DNA of 9,089 nucleotides from Candidatus Falkowbacteria bacterium CG23_combo_of_CG06-09_8_20_14_all_49_15 (GTDB taxonomy: Bacteria > Patescibacteriota > Patescibacteriia > Patescibacteriales > UM-FILTER-48-10). Position numbers and translations under genes: made by a program. The notes below the pieces were generated by a model. That model was not told the DNA's origin, did no database searches, and was given only the letters and a program-made list of their open reading frames with translations. Location: positions 1-9,089 of the forward strand of contig PCSD01000117.1 of NCBI GenBank assembly GCA_002771615.1, given 5' to 3'. Of the stretch, positions 1-5,161 are shown piece after piece (position 1 is the first letter of the stretch; the number at the start of each line of letters is the position of its first letter).

Positions 1-81
1 CATTCGAGCTTAAAAATGAGCCCCGGACAATTCCATCAGCTCGCCGCCTTAAAAGTCGACGAACTGAACAAAAGTGTCTGA
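1..81 (+). CDS. C-terminal end of an unrecognised protein (partial)
   Basis: Frame 1 is open from the window edge to a TGA at 79-81 and gives 26 residues ending in LAALKVDELNKSV. The composition is that of an ordinary soluble, probably helical, protein terminus, and a strong hairpin follows 31 bases after the stop, as expected at a gene end. The start and nearly all of the protein lie upstream of the window, so no family can be assigned. The reading is short enough to be chance; the following hairpin and the plausible residue mix are the only support. Confidence 0.45.
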   Translation, partial: HSSLKMSPGQFHQLAALKVDELNKSV

Positions 82-112
82 AGAAATGGGTACTTGCCAA
101 ACTTCAATATAA

Positions 113-145
113 GCTAAAAGCATCCTTTGAAGGGATGCTTTTAGC
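113..145. terminator. Strong hairpin between converging genes, possible terminator
   Basis: A perfect 13-bp stem (GCTAAAAGCATCC at 113-125 with its complement at 133-145) encloses a 7-base loop. It lies between the plus-strand gene tail ending at 81 and the minus-strand tRNA-His locus, where a shared terminator would be expected. Neither side has a clean T-tract: the plus side continues GAGTAATAC, while the minus side reads TTATATTG. It is therefore not a textbook intrinsic terminator, and could be another structured RNA or DNA element. Confidence 0.5.
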
Positions 146-163
146 GAGTAATACTCACTCAGT

Positions 164-198
164 GGGTGGCCAGAGGGAGTTGAACCCTCGTTAGCGGG
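164..198 (-). repeat. Second, truncated copy of the tRNA-His 3' half (35-bp direct repeat)
   Basis: These 35 bases are identical to 226-260, the 3' part of the neighbouring intact tRNA-His: the 3' acceptor strand, the whole T-arm, the variable loop and the 3' strand of the anticodon stem. The copies lie in the same orientation, 62 bases apart. Beyond 198 the identity stops abruptly, and no anticodon loop, D-arm or 5' acceptor strand can be built, so this copy is not a functional tRNA. It resembles an attachment-site scar at a tRNA 3' end or a remnant of tandem tRNA duplication. Confidence 0.85.
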
Positions 199-226
199 GC
201 GATCATATCCGCTAAAAATGCAAAGG

Positions 227-298
227 GGTGGCCAGAGGGAGTTGAACCCTCGTTAGCGGGACCACAACCCGCTGTCCTGCCGTTGAACGATGGCCACC
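227..298 (-). tRNA. tRNA-His (anticodon GTG)
   Basis: The reverse complement folds as a complete cloverleaf. The acceptor pair is GTGGCCA with TGGCCAC, the anticodon stem GCGGG/CCCGC encloses TTGTGGT with anticodon GTG, and the T-arm is GAGGG-TTCAACT-CCCTC. An encoded G at position -1 (298) sits opposite C73 (227), the identity pair specific to histidine tRNAs. The 3' CCA is not encoded: the next genomic bases read CCT, so a CCA-adding enzyme is needed. The gene lies 59 bases downstream of the methyltransferase on the same strand and may be transcribed with it. Its 3' half is duplicated at 164-198. Confidence 0.95.
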
Positions 299-357
299 CC
301 ACTGCATTTTTTTGTGGCGGAAATGCCCGATCAATGAAAGGCAAACGCCAGCGATGG

Positions 358-909
358 TCAGGCTCCCACTTCGTAAAAATATATTTTTCCTTTCATCCAG
401 CCGATGGGCGGAATCACTTTTTTGGCCGGCCAGCCGGGCAAGCTGAAGGTGTTGGAGATAATCAATGTCCCCGGCCGGCATTCGGCCTGGAATTTTTCTT
501 TCAGTTTTTCCATCATCGTATCATTCAGGTAGCAGTAAATGATATCGGCCGCGCGCAGATCAGTGTGGAAAAGATTTTCCCGGCGGAAGCTAATCCGGCT
601 TTTTTTCAGACTGGTCTGGAATTTGGCCAGTAAAAGCGGAAGCAGGCTGTATTCCACGCCCATGAGGCGCGCCGCCGGATAAATGTCCTCAAACGCCCGC
701 AGGAAACCGGCTTGCCCGCAACCCAGCTCAAAGACTTGCGCGTCCGGCCGGATCGGCATCTCCTTGAGAGTCTGCATGATCGCTTGGATAGTTTGCCCCT
801 CGGAAGAAATGAACGGCGCAAAACCGCGGAAAGTGATGTTATAGAATTGCACCGTGATAAAAACCGTCCAGACGATAAGCAAAAACAAAAAAACAATTAG
901 CACTGCCAT
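358..909 (-). CDS. Small membrane-anchored class I SAM-dependent methyltransferase
   Basis: The 183-residue protein begins with one strongly hydrophobic segment (about residues 2-22), probably a membrane anchor. A compact Rossmann methyltransferase domain follows. Motif I is VFELGCGQAG (59-68), the acidic end of strand 2 is GVEYS (84-88), the strand 4 region is ADIIYCYL (121-128), and SNTFSLPGW (152-160) follows. The TM-plus-seven-strand plan and the late SNTF-LPGW signature recall the FAM173-type protein lysine methyltransferases (ANTKMT/ATPSCKMT), and small bacterial relatives of that kind are known. The substrate cannot be read from the sequence. The gene sits between tRNA-Arg and tRNA-His on the same strand, but the anchor argues against a tRNA target. 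No Shine-Dalgarno precedes the ATG; an AT-rich TATATAA lies 31-40 bases upstream as a weak -10 candidate. The fold is fairly certain, the subfamily is inference. Confidence 0.85.
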   Translation of the reverse strand: MAVLIVFLFLLIVWTVFITVQFYNITFRGFAPFISSEGQTIQAIMQTLKEMPIRPDAQVFELGCGQAGFLRAFEDIYPAARLMGVEYSLLPLLLAKFQTSLKKSRISFRRENLFHTDLRAADIIYCYLNDTMMEKLKEKFQAECRPGTLIISNTFSLPGWPAKKVIPPIGWMKGKIYFYEVGA

Positions 910-966
910 ATTATTTTGTAAAAGGAATTATTATTTGCGCGCTTTTTATATAATAACTTTCAATAG

Positions 967-1040
967 TGTGCCCACCAGGGCTTGAACCTGGAACCTACAG
1001 CTTAGAAGGCTGTTGCTCTATCCAGTTGAGCTATGGGCAC
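967..1040 (-). tRNA. tRNA-Arg (anticodon TCT)
   Basis: The reverse complement gives a standard 74-nt cloverleaf. The acceptor pair is GTGCCCA/TGGGCAC with discriminator A, the D-arm is GCTCAACTGGATAGAGC, the anticodon stem ACAGC/GCTGT encloses CTTCTAA with anticodon TCT (AGA/AGG codons), and the T-arm is CCAGG-TTCAAGC-CCTGG. No CCA is encoded; the following bases are CTATTG. A promoter candidate lies upstream at 1174-1203 on the same strand. The methyltransferase begins 57 bases downstream. Confidence 0.97.
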
Positions 1041-1306
1041 GACCAGCGCGAGCGCTTCCGGACCGCCGTGTCCGCCGCATCATCTTTTTGGCTAATTCCC
1101 AGTCAGGCTGTCAGCTGGCCAGGATATTGCCCACGCCCTTCAGCAAAGCATCGTATCGCCTTGGATTATTATCAAGATAACACGAAAAAAAGTTCTTTGT
1201 CAAAGCCTGCCGGGCGGAAAATGGCTTATTTGCCCCATATTTCGCGGTTTTTTTTCATTACCGGAGCGGCTTGGGAAAGGGAGCGGAAAAAATATGCCGG
1301 CCGCTC
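1041..1306. other. Non-coding spacer between divergent tRNA-Arg and rpsO
   Basis: I see no convincing gene here. The open frame across it on the plus strand is a translation of the tRNA antisense followed by low-quality sequence. The stretch holds the minus-strand promoter candidate at 1174-1203. An inverted repeat GAGCGGC (1265-1271) with GCCGCTC (1300-1306) lies just before the rpsO -35 box. Confidence 0.6.
1174..1203 (-). promoter_or_regulatory. Candidate promoter for tRNA-Arg
   Basis: Read on the minus strand there is a perfect -35 TTGACA (1198-1203) and an extended -10, TGT-TATCTT (TATCTT at 1174-1179), with an 18-base spacer. Transcription would begin near 1167, about 125 bases before the tRNA. 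The rpsO promoter has the same extended -10. Confidence 0.6.
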
Positions 1307-1335
1307 TTGATATTTTAAAATATTTATGTTATCTT
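1307..1335 (+). promoter_or_regulatory. Candidate rpsO promoter
   Basis: A -35 TTGATA (1307-1312) and a -10 TATCTT (1330-1335) are separated by exactly 17 bases, and TGT directly precedes the -10, forming an extended -10 element. Transcription would begin near 1342, giving a leader of about 85 nt before the rpsO ATG. This leader contains CCTT-GACTGCAT-AAGG (1379-1394) followed by a run of eight T, a weak attenuator-like structure. Confidence 0.65.
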
Positions 1336-1426
1336 AAGCGCATATTATTTTTAATTGCCACTCGCCTGAATAAATAAGGCCTTGACTGCATAAGGATTAT
1401 TTTTTTTGCGGGGGATATCACTTGCC

Positions 1427-1819
1427 ATGTTGGACAAAAACATCAAGCAGAAAATCATTCAAAAATTCCGGGTGCATGAGAGTGACACCGGTTCGCCCCA
1501 AGTGCAGATCGCCATTTTGTCTTACGAAATCCAGGAATTGGCCGAGCATCTGAAAATGCACAAGCAGGACTATTCTTCTCGCCGCGGCTTGCTAAAAAAA
1601 GTCAGCGAACGGCGCCGTCTGCTCAAGTATCTGCAAAAGGAGGATGAGAACGCTTTTTACGAACTGGCCAAAAAGTTGAAATTGAAAATCGCCAAAAAAA
1701 TGATTGAAGAGGAGGAAGAAAAAAAGCGTTTGGAAGAGCAGTTGAACGCCAAGGAGATGATGCCCGCGGAAGAAGAAGAGGTCGCGCCCGAGGCCGCGCC
1801 CGCCAAGGAGGAAAAATAA
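1427..1819 (+). CDS. rpsO: 30S ribosomal protein S15 with acidic C-terminal extension
   Basis: The first about 89 residues are a full S15: HESDTGSPQVQIA (17-29), H41 and D48 in the rRNA-binding loop region, then SRRGLLKKVSERRRLLKYL (51-69). S15 binds the central domain of 16S rRNA early in 30S assembly. The family is normally about 89 residues; this one is 130. The extra 41 residues form a charged, probably helical segment rich in Glu and Lys, then a low-complexity acidic Ala/Pro tail (PEAAPAKEEK end). The ATG at 1427 is chosen because it matches family N-termini; a TTG 21 bases upstream is in frame but would add untypical residues. GGGGG at 1410-1414 is a poor and distant ribosome site. The NYN gene follows after 10 bases. 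Confidence 0.97.
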   Translation: MLDKNIKQKIIQKFRVHESDTGSPQVQIAILSYEIQELAEHLKMHKQDYSSRRGLLKKVSERRRLLKYLQKEDENAFYELAKKLKLKIAKKMIEEEEEKKRLEEQLNAKEMMPAEEEEVAPEAAPAKEEK

Positions 1820-1829
1820 TTATAATATT

Positions 1830-2333
1830 ATGTTCAAACACAAGGAGCAACGGGTTGGCGTGCTGGTTGATGTTTCCAACATGTACCATAGCGCCAAGAA
1901 TCTTTACCACCGGCGCGTTAATTTCAAGGAAGTTTTAAAGTCGGCCGTGGCGGGACGCAAATTGGTGCGCGCCATCGCGTACGCGATCCGGACCGAAACC
2001 CAAGAAGAGAGCCATTTTTTTGAAGCCTTGCACGAGCAAGGCTTTGAAGTTAAGATGAAAGATTTGCAGGTTTTTGCCGGTGGCGCGAAAAAAGCGGATT
2101 GGGATGTCGGCATCGCCATGGATGCGATCCGGCTGGCGGACAAACTGGACGTCATCGTGCTGGTGACCGGCGACGGGGATTTTTTGCCCCTTTTAAGTTA
2201 TTTACAGAATACCAAGGGGACCTTAGTGGAGATTATCGCTTTCCGGCAGACGACTTCCAGCCATTTGATTGAAGAAGCTGACGATTTCATTAATCTTAGT
2301 GAAAGCCGCCGTTTTTTACTGAAATCATCCTGA
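1830..2333 (+). CDS. NYN domain protein (LabA/DUF88-like, PIN-like putative RNase)
   Basis: The 167-residue protein is essentially one NYN domain. Strand 1 carries VLVDVSN with D14 and N17, the middle carries WDVGIAMDAI with D92 and D98, and LVTGDGDFLPLL carries D115 and D117. HLIEEADDFINL (145-156) matches the family end. These acidic residues form the metal-binding centre expected of PIN-like nucleases, so an RNase role is likely, though some relatives are regulators and the substrate is unknown. It lies 10 bases after rpsO and about 300 bases before pnp, so it is probably co-transcribed with rpsO and linked to RNA processing or ribosome turnover. A strong AAGGAGG (1805-1811) is inside the end of rpsO, but 18 bases from the ATG, too far for usual use; translational coupling to rpsO is plausible. 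Confidence 0.9.
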   Translation: MFKHKEQRVGVLVDVSNMYHSAKNLYHRRVNFKEVLKSAVAGRKLVRAIAYAIRTETQEESHFFEALHEQGFEVKMKDLQVFAGGAKKADWDVGIAMDAIRLADKLDVIVLVTGDGDFLPLLSYLQNTKGTLVEIIAFRQTTSSHLIEEADDFINLSESRRFLLKSS

Positions 2334-2416
2334 ACTTTTTTGGTCTTGAGCGGAATTCATTTGTTCCTCGGAAGACTGACTTTCTTAGTAATTTAAAATA
2401 CTAATATTAATTAATT

Positions 2417-2475
2417 TGGCCGCCGGATATCCAGTACTGTGAGTGGCCGCTCATAGTCCTTTAATCTGGCGGCCA
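2417..2475 (+). promoter_or_regulatory. Two-tier stem-loop in the pnp leader
   Basis: The outer stem pairs TGGCCGCCGGAT (2417-2428) with ATCTGGCGGCCA (2464-2475): 12 continuous pairs including one G-U. The inner stem pairs ACTGTGAG (2436-2443) with CTCATAGT (2450-2457): 8 pairs including one G-U, closed by the hexaloop TGGCCG. The linkers are 7 and 6 bases. Both wobble pairs keep pairing in the plus-strand RNA sense, which favours an RNA element rather than a DNA palindrome. The loop and next base, TGGCCGC (2444-2450), repeat the 5' end of the outer stem and could pair instead with GCGGCCA (2469-2475). An autoregulatory or RNase III-type processing site is the likely role. Confidence 0.7.
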
Positions 2476-2601
2476 ATCGCTTGCCGACAAGATTTTCCCG
2501 AGACGAAAAATTTTTTTGGCGCGGAGGAAATTTATCCCGCAATCAACAAAAATTTTTTATCGGCCTCGGTCCATCATTTTTTTATTTTTGGACTGGATGT
2601 C

Positions 2602-2624
2602 TTTTTGGCAATCATAACCAAAAA
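2602..2624 (+). promoter_or_regulatory. Short hairpin next to the pnp start codon
   Basis: TTTTTGG (2602-2608) pairs with CCAAAAA (2618-2624) around a 9-base loop, ending 5 bases before the pnp ATG. It covers the place where a ribosome-binding site would lie, and no GGAGG-like sequence is present there. The stem is A-U rich and weak, so it may simply be an AT-rich start region. Confidence 0.35.
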
Positions 2625-2629
2625 AGAAT

Positions 2630-4897
2630 ATGGAAAAGATTTTTACCCGGGAGTGGCTTGGCCGCCCTCTCACCATTAAAACCGGCCTTTTGGCCCGGCA
2701 GGCGGATGCCGCGGTCACCGTCCAATACGGCGATACCGTGGTTTTGGCCGCGGTCGTGGAAGAACAGAAAGAGCGGGAAGGCATTGATTTTTTTCCGCTG
2801 ATGGTGGATTTTGAAGAGCGTTTTTACGCCGCCGGCATCATCAAAGGTTCGCGCTGGATCAAACGCGAAGGCCGTCCGTCCGACGAAGCGGTCCTCACCG
2901 GACGGATGATTGATCGCGCCATTCGTCCTTTTTTCAACCAGTCTTCGCGCCGGGACGTGCAAGTCACCATGACTGTTCTGTCCGCGGATCATCAGAACGA
3001 TCATGATATCGTCGCTTTGATCGCGGCTTCGGCCGCTTTGGCTTTCTCGCCGGTTGAGTGGCGCGGCCCGATCAGCGGCGTCCGAGTCGGCCGGAAGAAC
3101 GGCCAATTGATTTTCAATCCCACTTATGAAGAGCGCTTGGAAAGCGATTTGGATCTGATTGTGGCCGGCACCGGAGAAAAAGTCATTATGATTGAAGCCG
3201 GCGCGCGTGAAATGAAAGAAGAAGATGTGTACGCGGCGATTACTGCCGCTCAAGCCGCTTTATCCCCCCTTATTGATTTTATTAATCAGGCTAAGAAAGA
3301 AATCGCGATCAAGGCCAAAGTTGTTAAAGACAAAACGCCATCCGACGAATCTGAACGGCAGGCGCAAGCAGAAAAAGAAAAAGTGTTGGTTTCGGCGGCC
3401 AATTGGCTCAAAGATAACATCGCGAAAACTTTGTTTGACCAAGTTTATTATACCAAGGGCGAACGGAAAGCCGCGGTTGCCGCCATCAAAGAAAATTTTG
3501 AAGCCTTTCTGCGCGGTCAGGGCATCGGCCGGTCTTTGCGGGAAGTGGCCGTGAAGGAATTGGTGGAAGCGATGGTGGAAGCGGAAGTGACGCGCGCGAT
3601 CCTGGCGGAAAAGCGCCGCGTGGATGGCCGTCCCCTGGATGGCCTTCGTCCCTTGGCGGCGATCGCCGGCGTCTTACCGCGCAATCACGGTTCCGGACTT
3701 TTCCAGCGCGGAGAGACGCAAGTCTTGTCCATTGCCACATTGGCCGGTCCGGGTTTGGCCCAGGCTCTGGAAGGCATTGAGGGGACAGGGGAAAAAAGGT
3801 ATATGCACCATTATAATTTTCCGCCCTATGCCACGGCTGAAGCCAAGCCTTTGCGTAGCGCCGGACGGCGGGAAATCGGCCATGGCGCCTTGGCGGAAAA
3901 AGCCTTGTTGCCGGTTTTGCCGGCCAAAGAGGATTTTCCTTATGTGATCCGCGTTGTTTCAGAAACTTTGAGTTCCAACGGTTCTTCTTCCATGGCTTCC
4001 ACTTGTGGATCGTCCTTGGCCCTGATGGATGCCGGCGTACCGATCAAGAAAGCCGTGGCCGGCATCGCGATGGGTTTGGCTTCCAATGAAGATTTGAGCC
4101 AATATGAAATATTGACTGATTTGCAGGATTTGGAAGATGGTCCGGGCGGCATGGACTTCAAGATCGCCGGCACCGCGGATGGGATCACGGCTATCCAGCT
4201 GGATACGAAAACCGCCGGCTTAACCAAAGAGATTATTGAAAAAACCTTGGCGCAGGGCAAAAAGGCCCGTTTGGAGATTTTGGCCGAGATGAATCGGGCG
4301 ATCAGCGCGCCGCGGCCGGATCTTTCTCCGTACGCTCCGCGGATCACGAGTTTTTATATCAATCCGGAGAAGATCCGCGAAGTGATCGGTCCGGGCGGCA
4401 AAGTGATCAACGAAATCGTGGCTCAGACCGGCGTGACCATTGACATTGAAGATGATGGCCTGGTGATGGTCTGCGGCACGGACGCGGCCAAAGCGGCGCA
4501 AGCCGTGAAATGGGTGAACGATATCGTGCGCGAAGTGGAAGTGGGGGAGACCTTCACCGGTAAAGTCGTGCGGATCCTTGATTTCGGCGCGTTCGTGGAA
4601 ATTTTGCCTAACCGTGACGGCATGGTCCATGTTTCCCAGCTGGCCCCTTATCGCGTGGAAAAGCCTGATGATTTCCTTGCCCTGGGTGATGTGGTAACGG
4701 TCAAGGTCAAAGAAATTGACGAGCAAGGGCGGGTGAACTTGACCATGCTCGGCTTGCCGGAGAACGAAGCGCTTTGGGCGCAGGAAAAAGGCAAATCCAA
4801 GGGCCCGATCGGCGACCGTTTCAACGGACCGCGCCGGCCTGACCGTTTCAACGGACCGCGCCGTTCCAGCAATGGCCGCGGCTCCTTCCGCCATTAA
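2630..4897 (+). CDS. pnp: Polyribonucleotide nucleotidyltransferase (PNPase)
   Basis: The 755-residue protein has the complete PNPase layout. It has a first RNase PH domain (about 1-210, with GRMIDRAIRPFF), a helical linker (about 210-320), and a second catalytic RNase PH domain (about 325-550). The KH domain has its GPGG loop at 587-590, and the S1 domain spans about 639-708. The catalytic core shows the phosphate-site STCGSSLALMDAG (near 457-469) and the conserved acidic/basic set D509, D517, D525 and K527. The enzyme degrades RNA 3' to 5' with phosphate, releasing nucleoside diphosphates, as a cytoplasmic trimer. The last about 45 residues are an Arg/Gly/Asn-rich tail with a duplicated DRFNGPRR unit. 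The ATG matches family starts despite no Shine-Dalgarno. A terminator follows 24 bases after the stop. Confidence 0.98.
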   Translation: MEKIFTREWLGRPLTIKTGLLARQADAAVTVQYGDTVVLAAVVEEQKEREGIDFFPLMVDFEERFYAAGIIKGSRWIKREGRPSDEAVLTGRMIDRAIRPFFNQSSRRDVQVTMTVLSADHQNDHDIVALIAASAALAFSPVEWRGPISGVRVGRKNGQLIFNPTYEERLESDLDLIVAGTGEKVIMIEAGAREMKEEDVYAAITAAQAALSPLIDFINQAKKEIAIKAKVVKDKTPSDESERQAQAEKEKVLVSAANWLKDNIAKTLFDQVYYTKGERKAAVAAIKENFEAFLRGQGIGRSLREVAVKELVEAMVEAEVTRAILAEKRRVDGRPLDGLRPLAAIAGVLPRNHGSGLFQRGETQVLSIATLAGPGLAQALEGIEGTGEKRYMHHYNFPPYATAEAKPLRSAGRREIGHGALAEKALLPVLPAKEDFPYVIRVVSETLSSNGSSSMASTCGSSLALMDAGVPIKKAVAGIAMGLASNEDLSQYEILTDLQDLEDGPGGMDFKIAGTADGITAIQLDTKTAGLTKEIIEKTLAQGKKARLEILAEMNRAISAPRPDLSPYAPRITSFYINPEKIREVIGPGGKVINEIVAQTGVTIDIEDDGLVMVCGTDAAKAAQAVKWVNDIVREVEVGETFTGKVVRILDFGAFVEILPNRDGMVHVSQLAPYRVEKPDDFLALGDVVTVKVKEIDEQGRVNLTMLGLPENEALWAQEKGKSKGPIGDRFNGPRRPDRFNGPRRSSNGRGSFRH
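4814..4863 (+). repeat. Tandem repeat encoding DRFNGPRR twice in the PNPase tail
   Basis: A 23-base identical segment occurs at 4814-4836 and 4841-4863, a 27-base period equal to nine codons. It encodes two copies of DRFNGPRR in the basic disordered tail of PNPase. Near-identity at the DNA level suggests a recent duplication by slippage. Such RGG-like tails usually add non-specific RNA binding. Confidence 0.9.
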
Positions 4898-4921
4898 GAA
4901 TTTTTTCTGACAGTGATATAT

Positions 4922-4959
4922 AAAAAAATCGGACTCCGCCCAGGAAGTCCGATTTTTTT
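4922..4959. terminator. Intrinsic terminator after pnp, usable from both strands
   Basis: AAAAAAATCGGACT (4922-4935) pairs with AGTCCGATTTTTTT (4946-4959) around a short loop. A GC-containing stem is followed by seven T on the plus strand, and, because the left arm begins with seven A, by seven T on the minus strand too. It closes the pnp transcript and could also stop transcripts arriving from the minus-strand rluD-like gene. Confidence 0.9.
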
Positions 4960-5060
4960 GGAATGATTTGAATGATGCTTGAGGCGATTTCGTCAGTACT
5001 TAATGAATATGCCTAATGAAAAATTGCGTCAAAGCTTATTTTCCAGATAGCTTTTAAAAA

Positions 5061-5128
5061 CATTCAATATTCAACGGGCAATATCCAATCAATATCCGAT
5101 ATTTGCTATTCAATAATTTTTTTTGAAT
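5061..5128. repeat. AT-rich intergenic cluster of CAATAT repeats
   Basis: Three near-copies of CAATATYCAA lie at 5065-5074, 5079-5088 and 5090-5099 (the last ends CCGA). The third runs into the inverted repeat AATATC-C-GATATT (5091-5103). A further inverted repeat ATTCAA/TTGAAT spans 5108-5128. The stretch lies in the 200-base gap between the convergent pnp and pseudouridine synthase genes. No gene is visible in this gap, and the function is unknown. Confidence 0.5.
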
Positions 5129-5161
5129 TTCCCATAATTTTATCGGCAGCGAGTTTAATGA

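Larger units (their letters stand above)
2334..2629 (+). promoter_or_regulatory. pnp upstream region / leader
   Basis: The 296 bases between the NYN gene and pnp contain no credible gene. From the left they hold an AT-rich stretch (about 2390-2416) with the inverted repeat TTAGTA/TACTAA, the large structured element at 2417-2475, several A/T runs, and a short hairpin next to the start codon (2602-2624). A weak promoter may exist: CTGACT, then 17 bases, then TACTAA, but the -10 match is poor. pnp could equally be reached by read-through from rpsO. In enterobacteria the pnp leader is cut by RNase III and is the target of PNPase autoregulation; a similar role here is inference. Confidence 0.6.

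Noticed and set aside
164..260. CRISPR-like pair of repeats (35 bp with 27-bp spacer)
   Set aside because: Only two units exist and the repeat is exactly the tRNA-His 3' half, so it is not a CRISPR array.
159..481. Minus-strand open frames across the tRNA-His region
   Set aside because: They are translations of the tRNA and its duplicated 3' half and overlap the methyltransferase end.
966..1310. Plus-strand open frame of 114 codons
   Set aside because: Its first part is the antisense of tRNA-Arg (the CPPGLEPGTYSL pattern is a well-known tRNA translation artefact) and the rest has no protein character.
1821..1826. TATAAT just before the NYN start codon as a -10 box
   Set aside because: Transcription would begin after the ATG and there is no -35 sequence at 17 bases upstream; it is an AT-rich gap between co-directional genes.
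2417..2475. MITE or transposon end
   Set aside because: The inverted arms show G-U pairs tolerated only in RNA, no target-site duplication is seen, and there is no second copy in the window.
2443..2801. Short open frames in the pnp leader
   Set aside because: They run into pnp in other frames, have no ribosome site and cross the structured element.
2612..3253. 213-codon open frame antisense to the start of pnp
   Set aside because: It is a shadow of the pnp reading frame; composition is His/Asp/Arg-rich without domain character.
4220..4894. 224-codon open frame antisense to the end of pnp
   Set aside because: It is a shadow frame produced by the GC-biased codons of pnp; the sense strand encodes clear KH and S1 domains.
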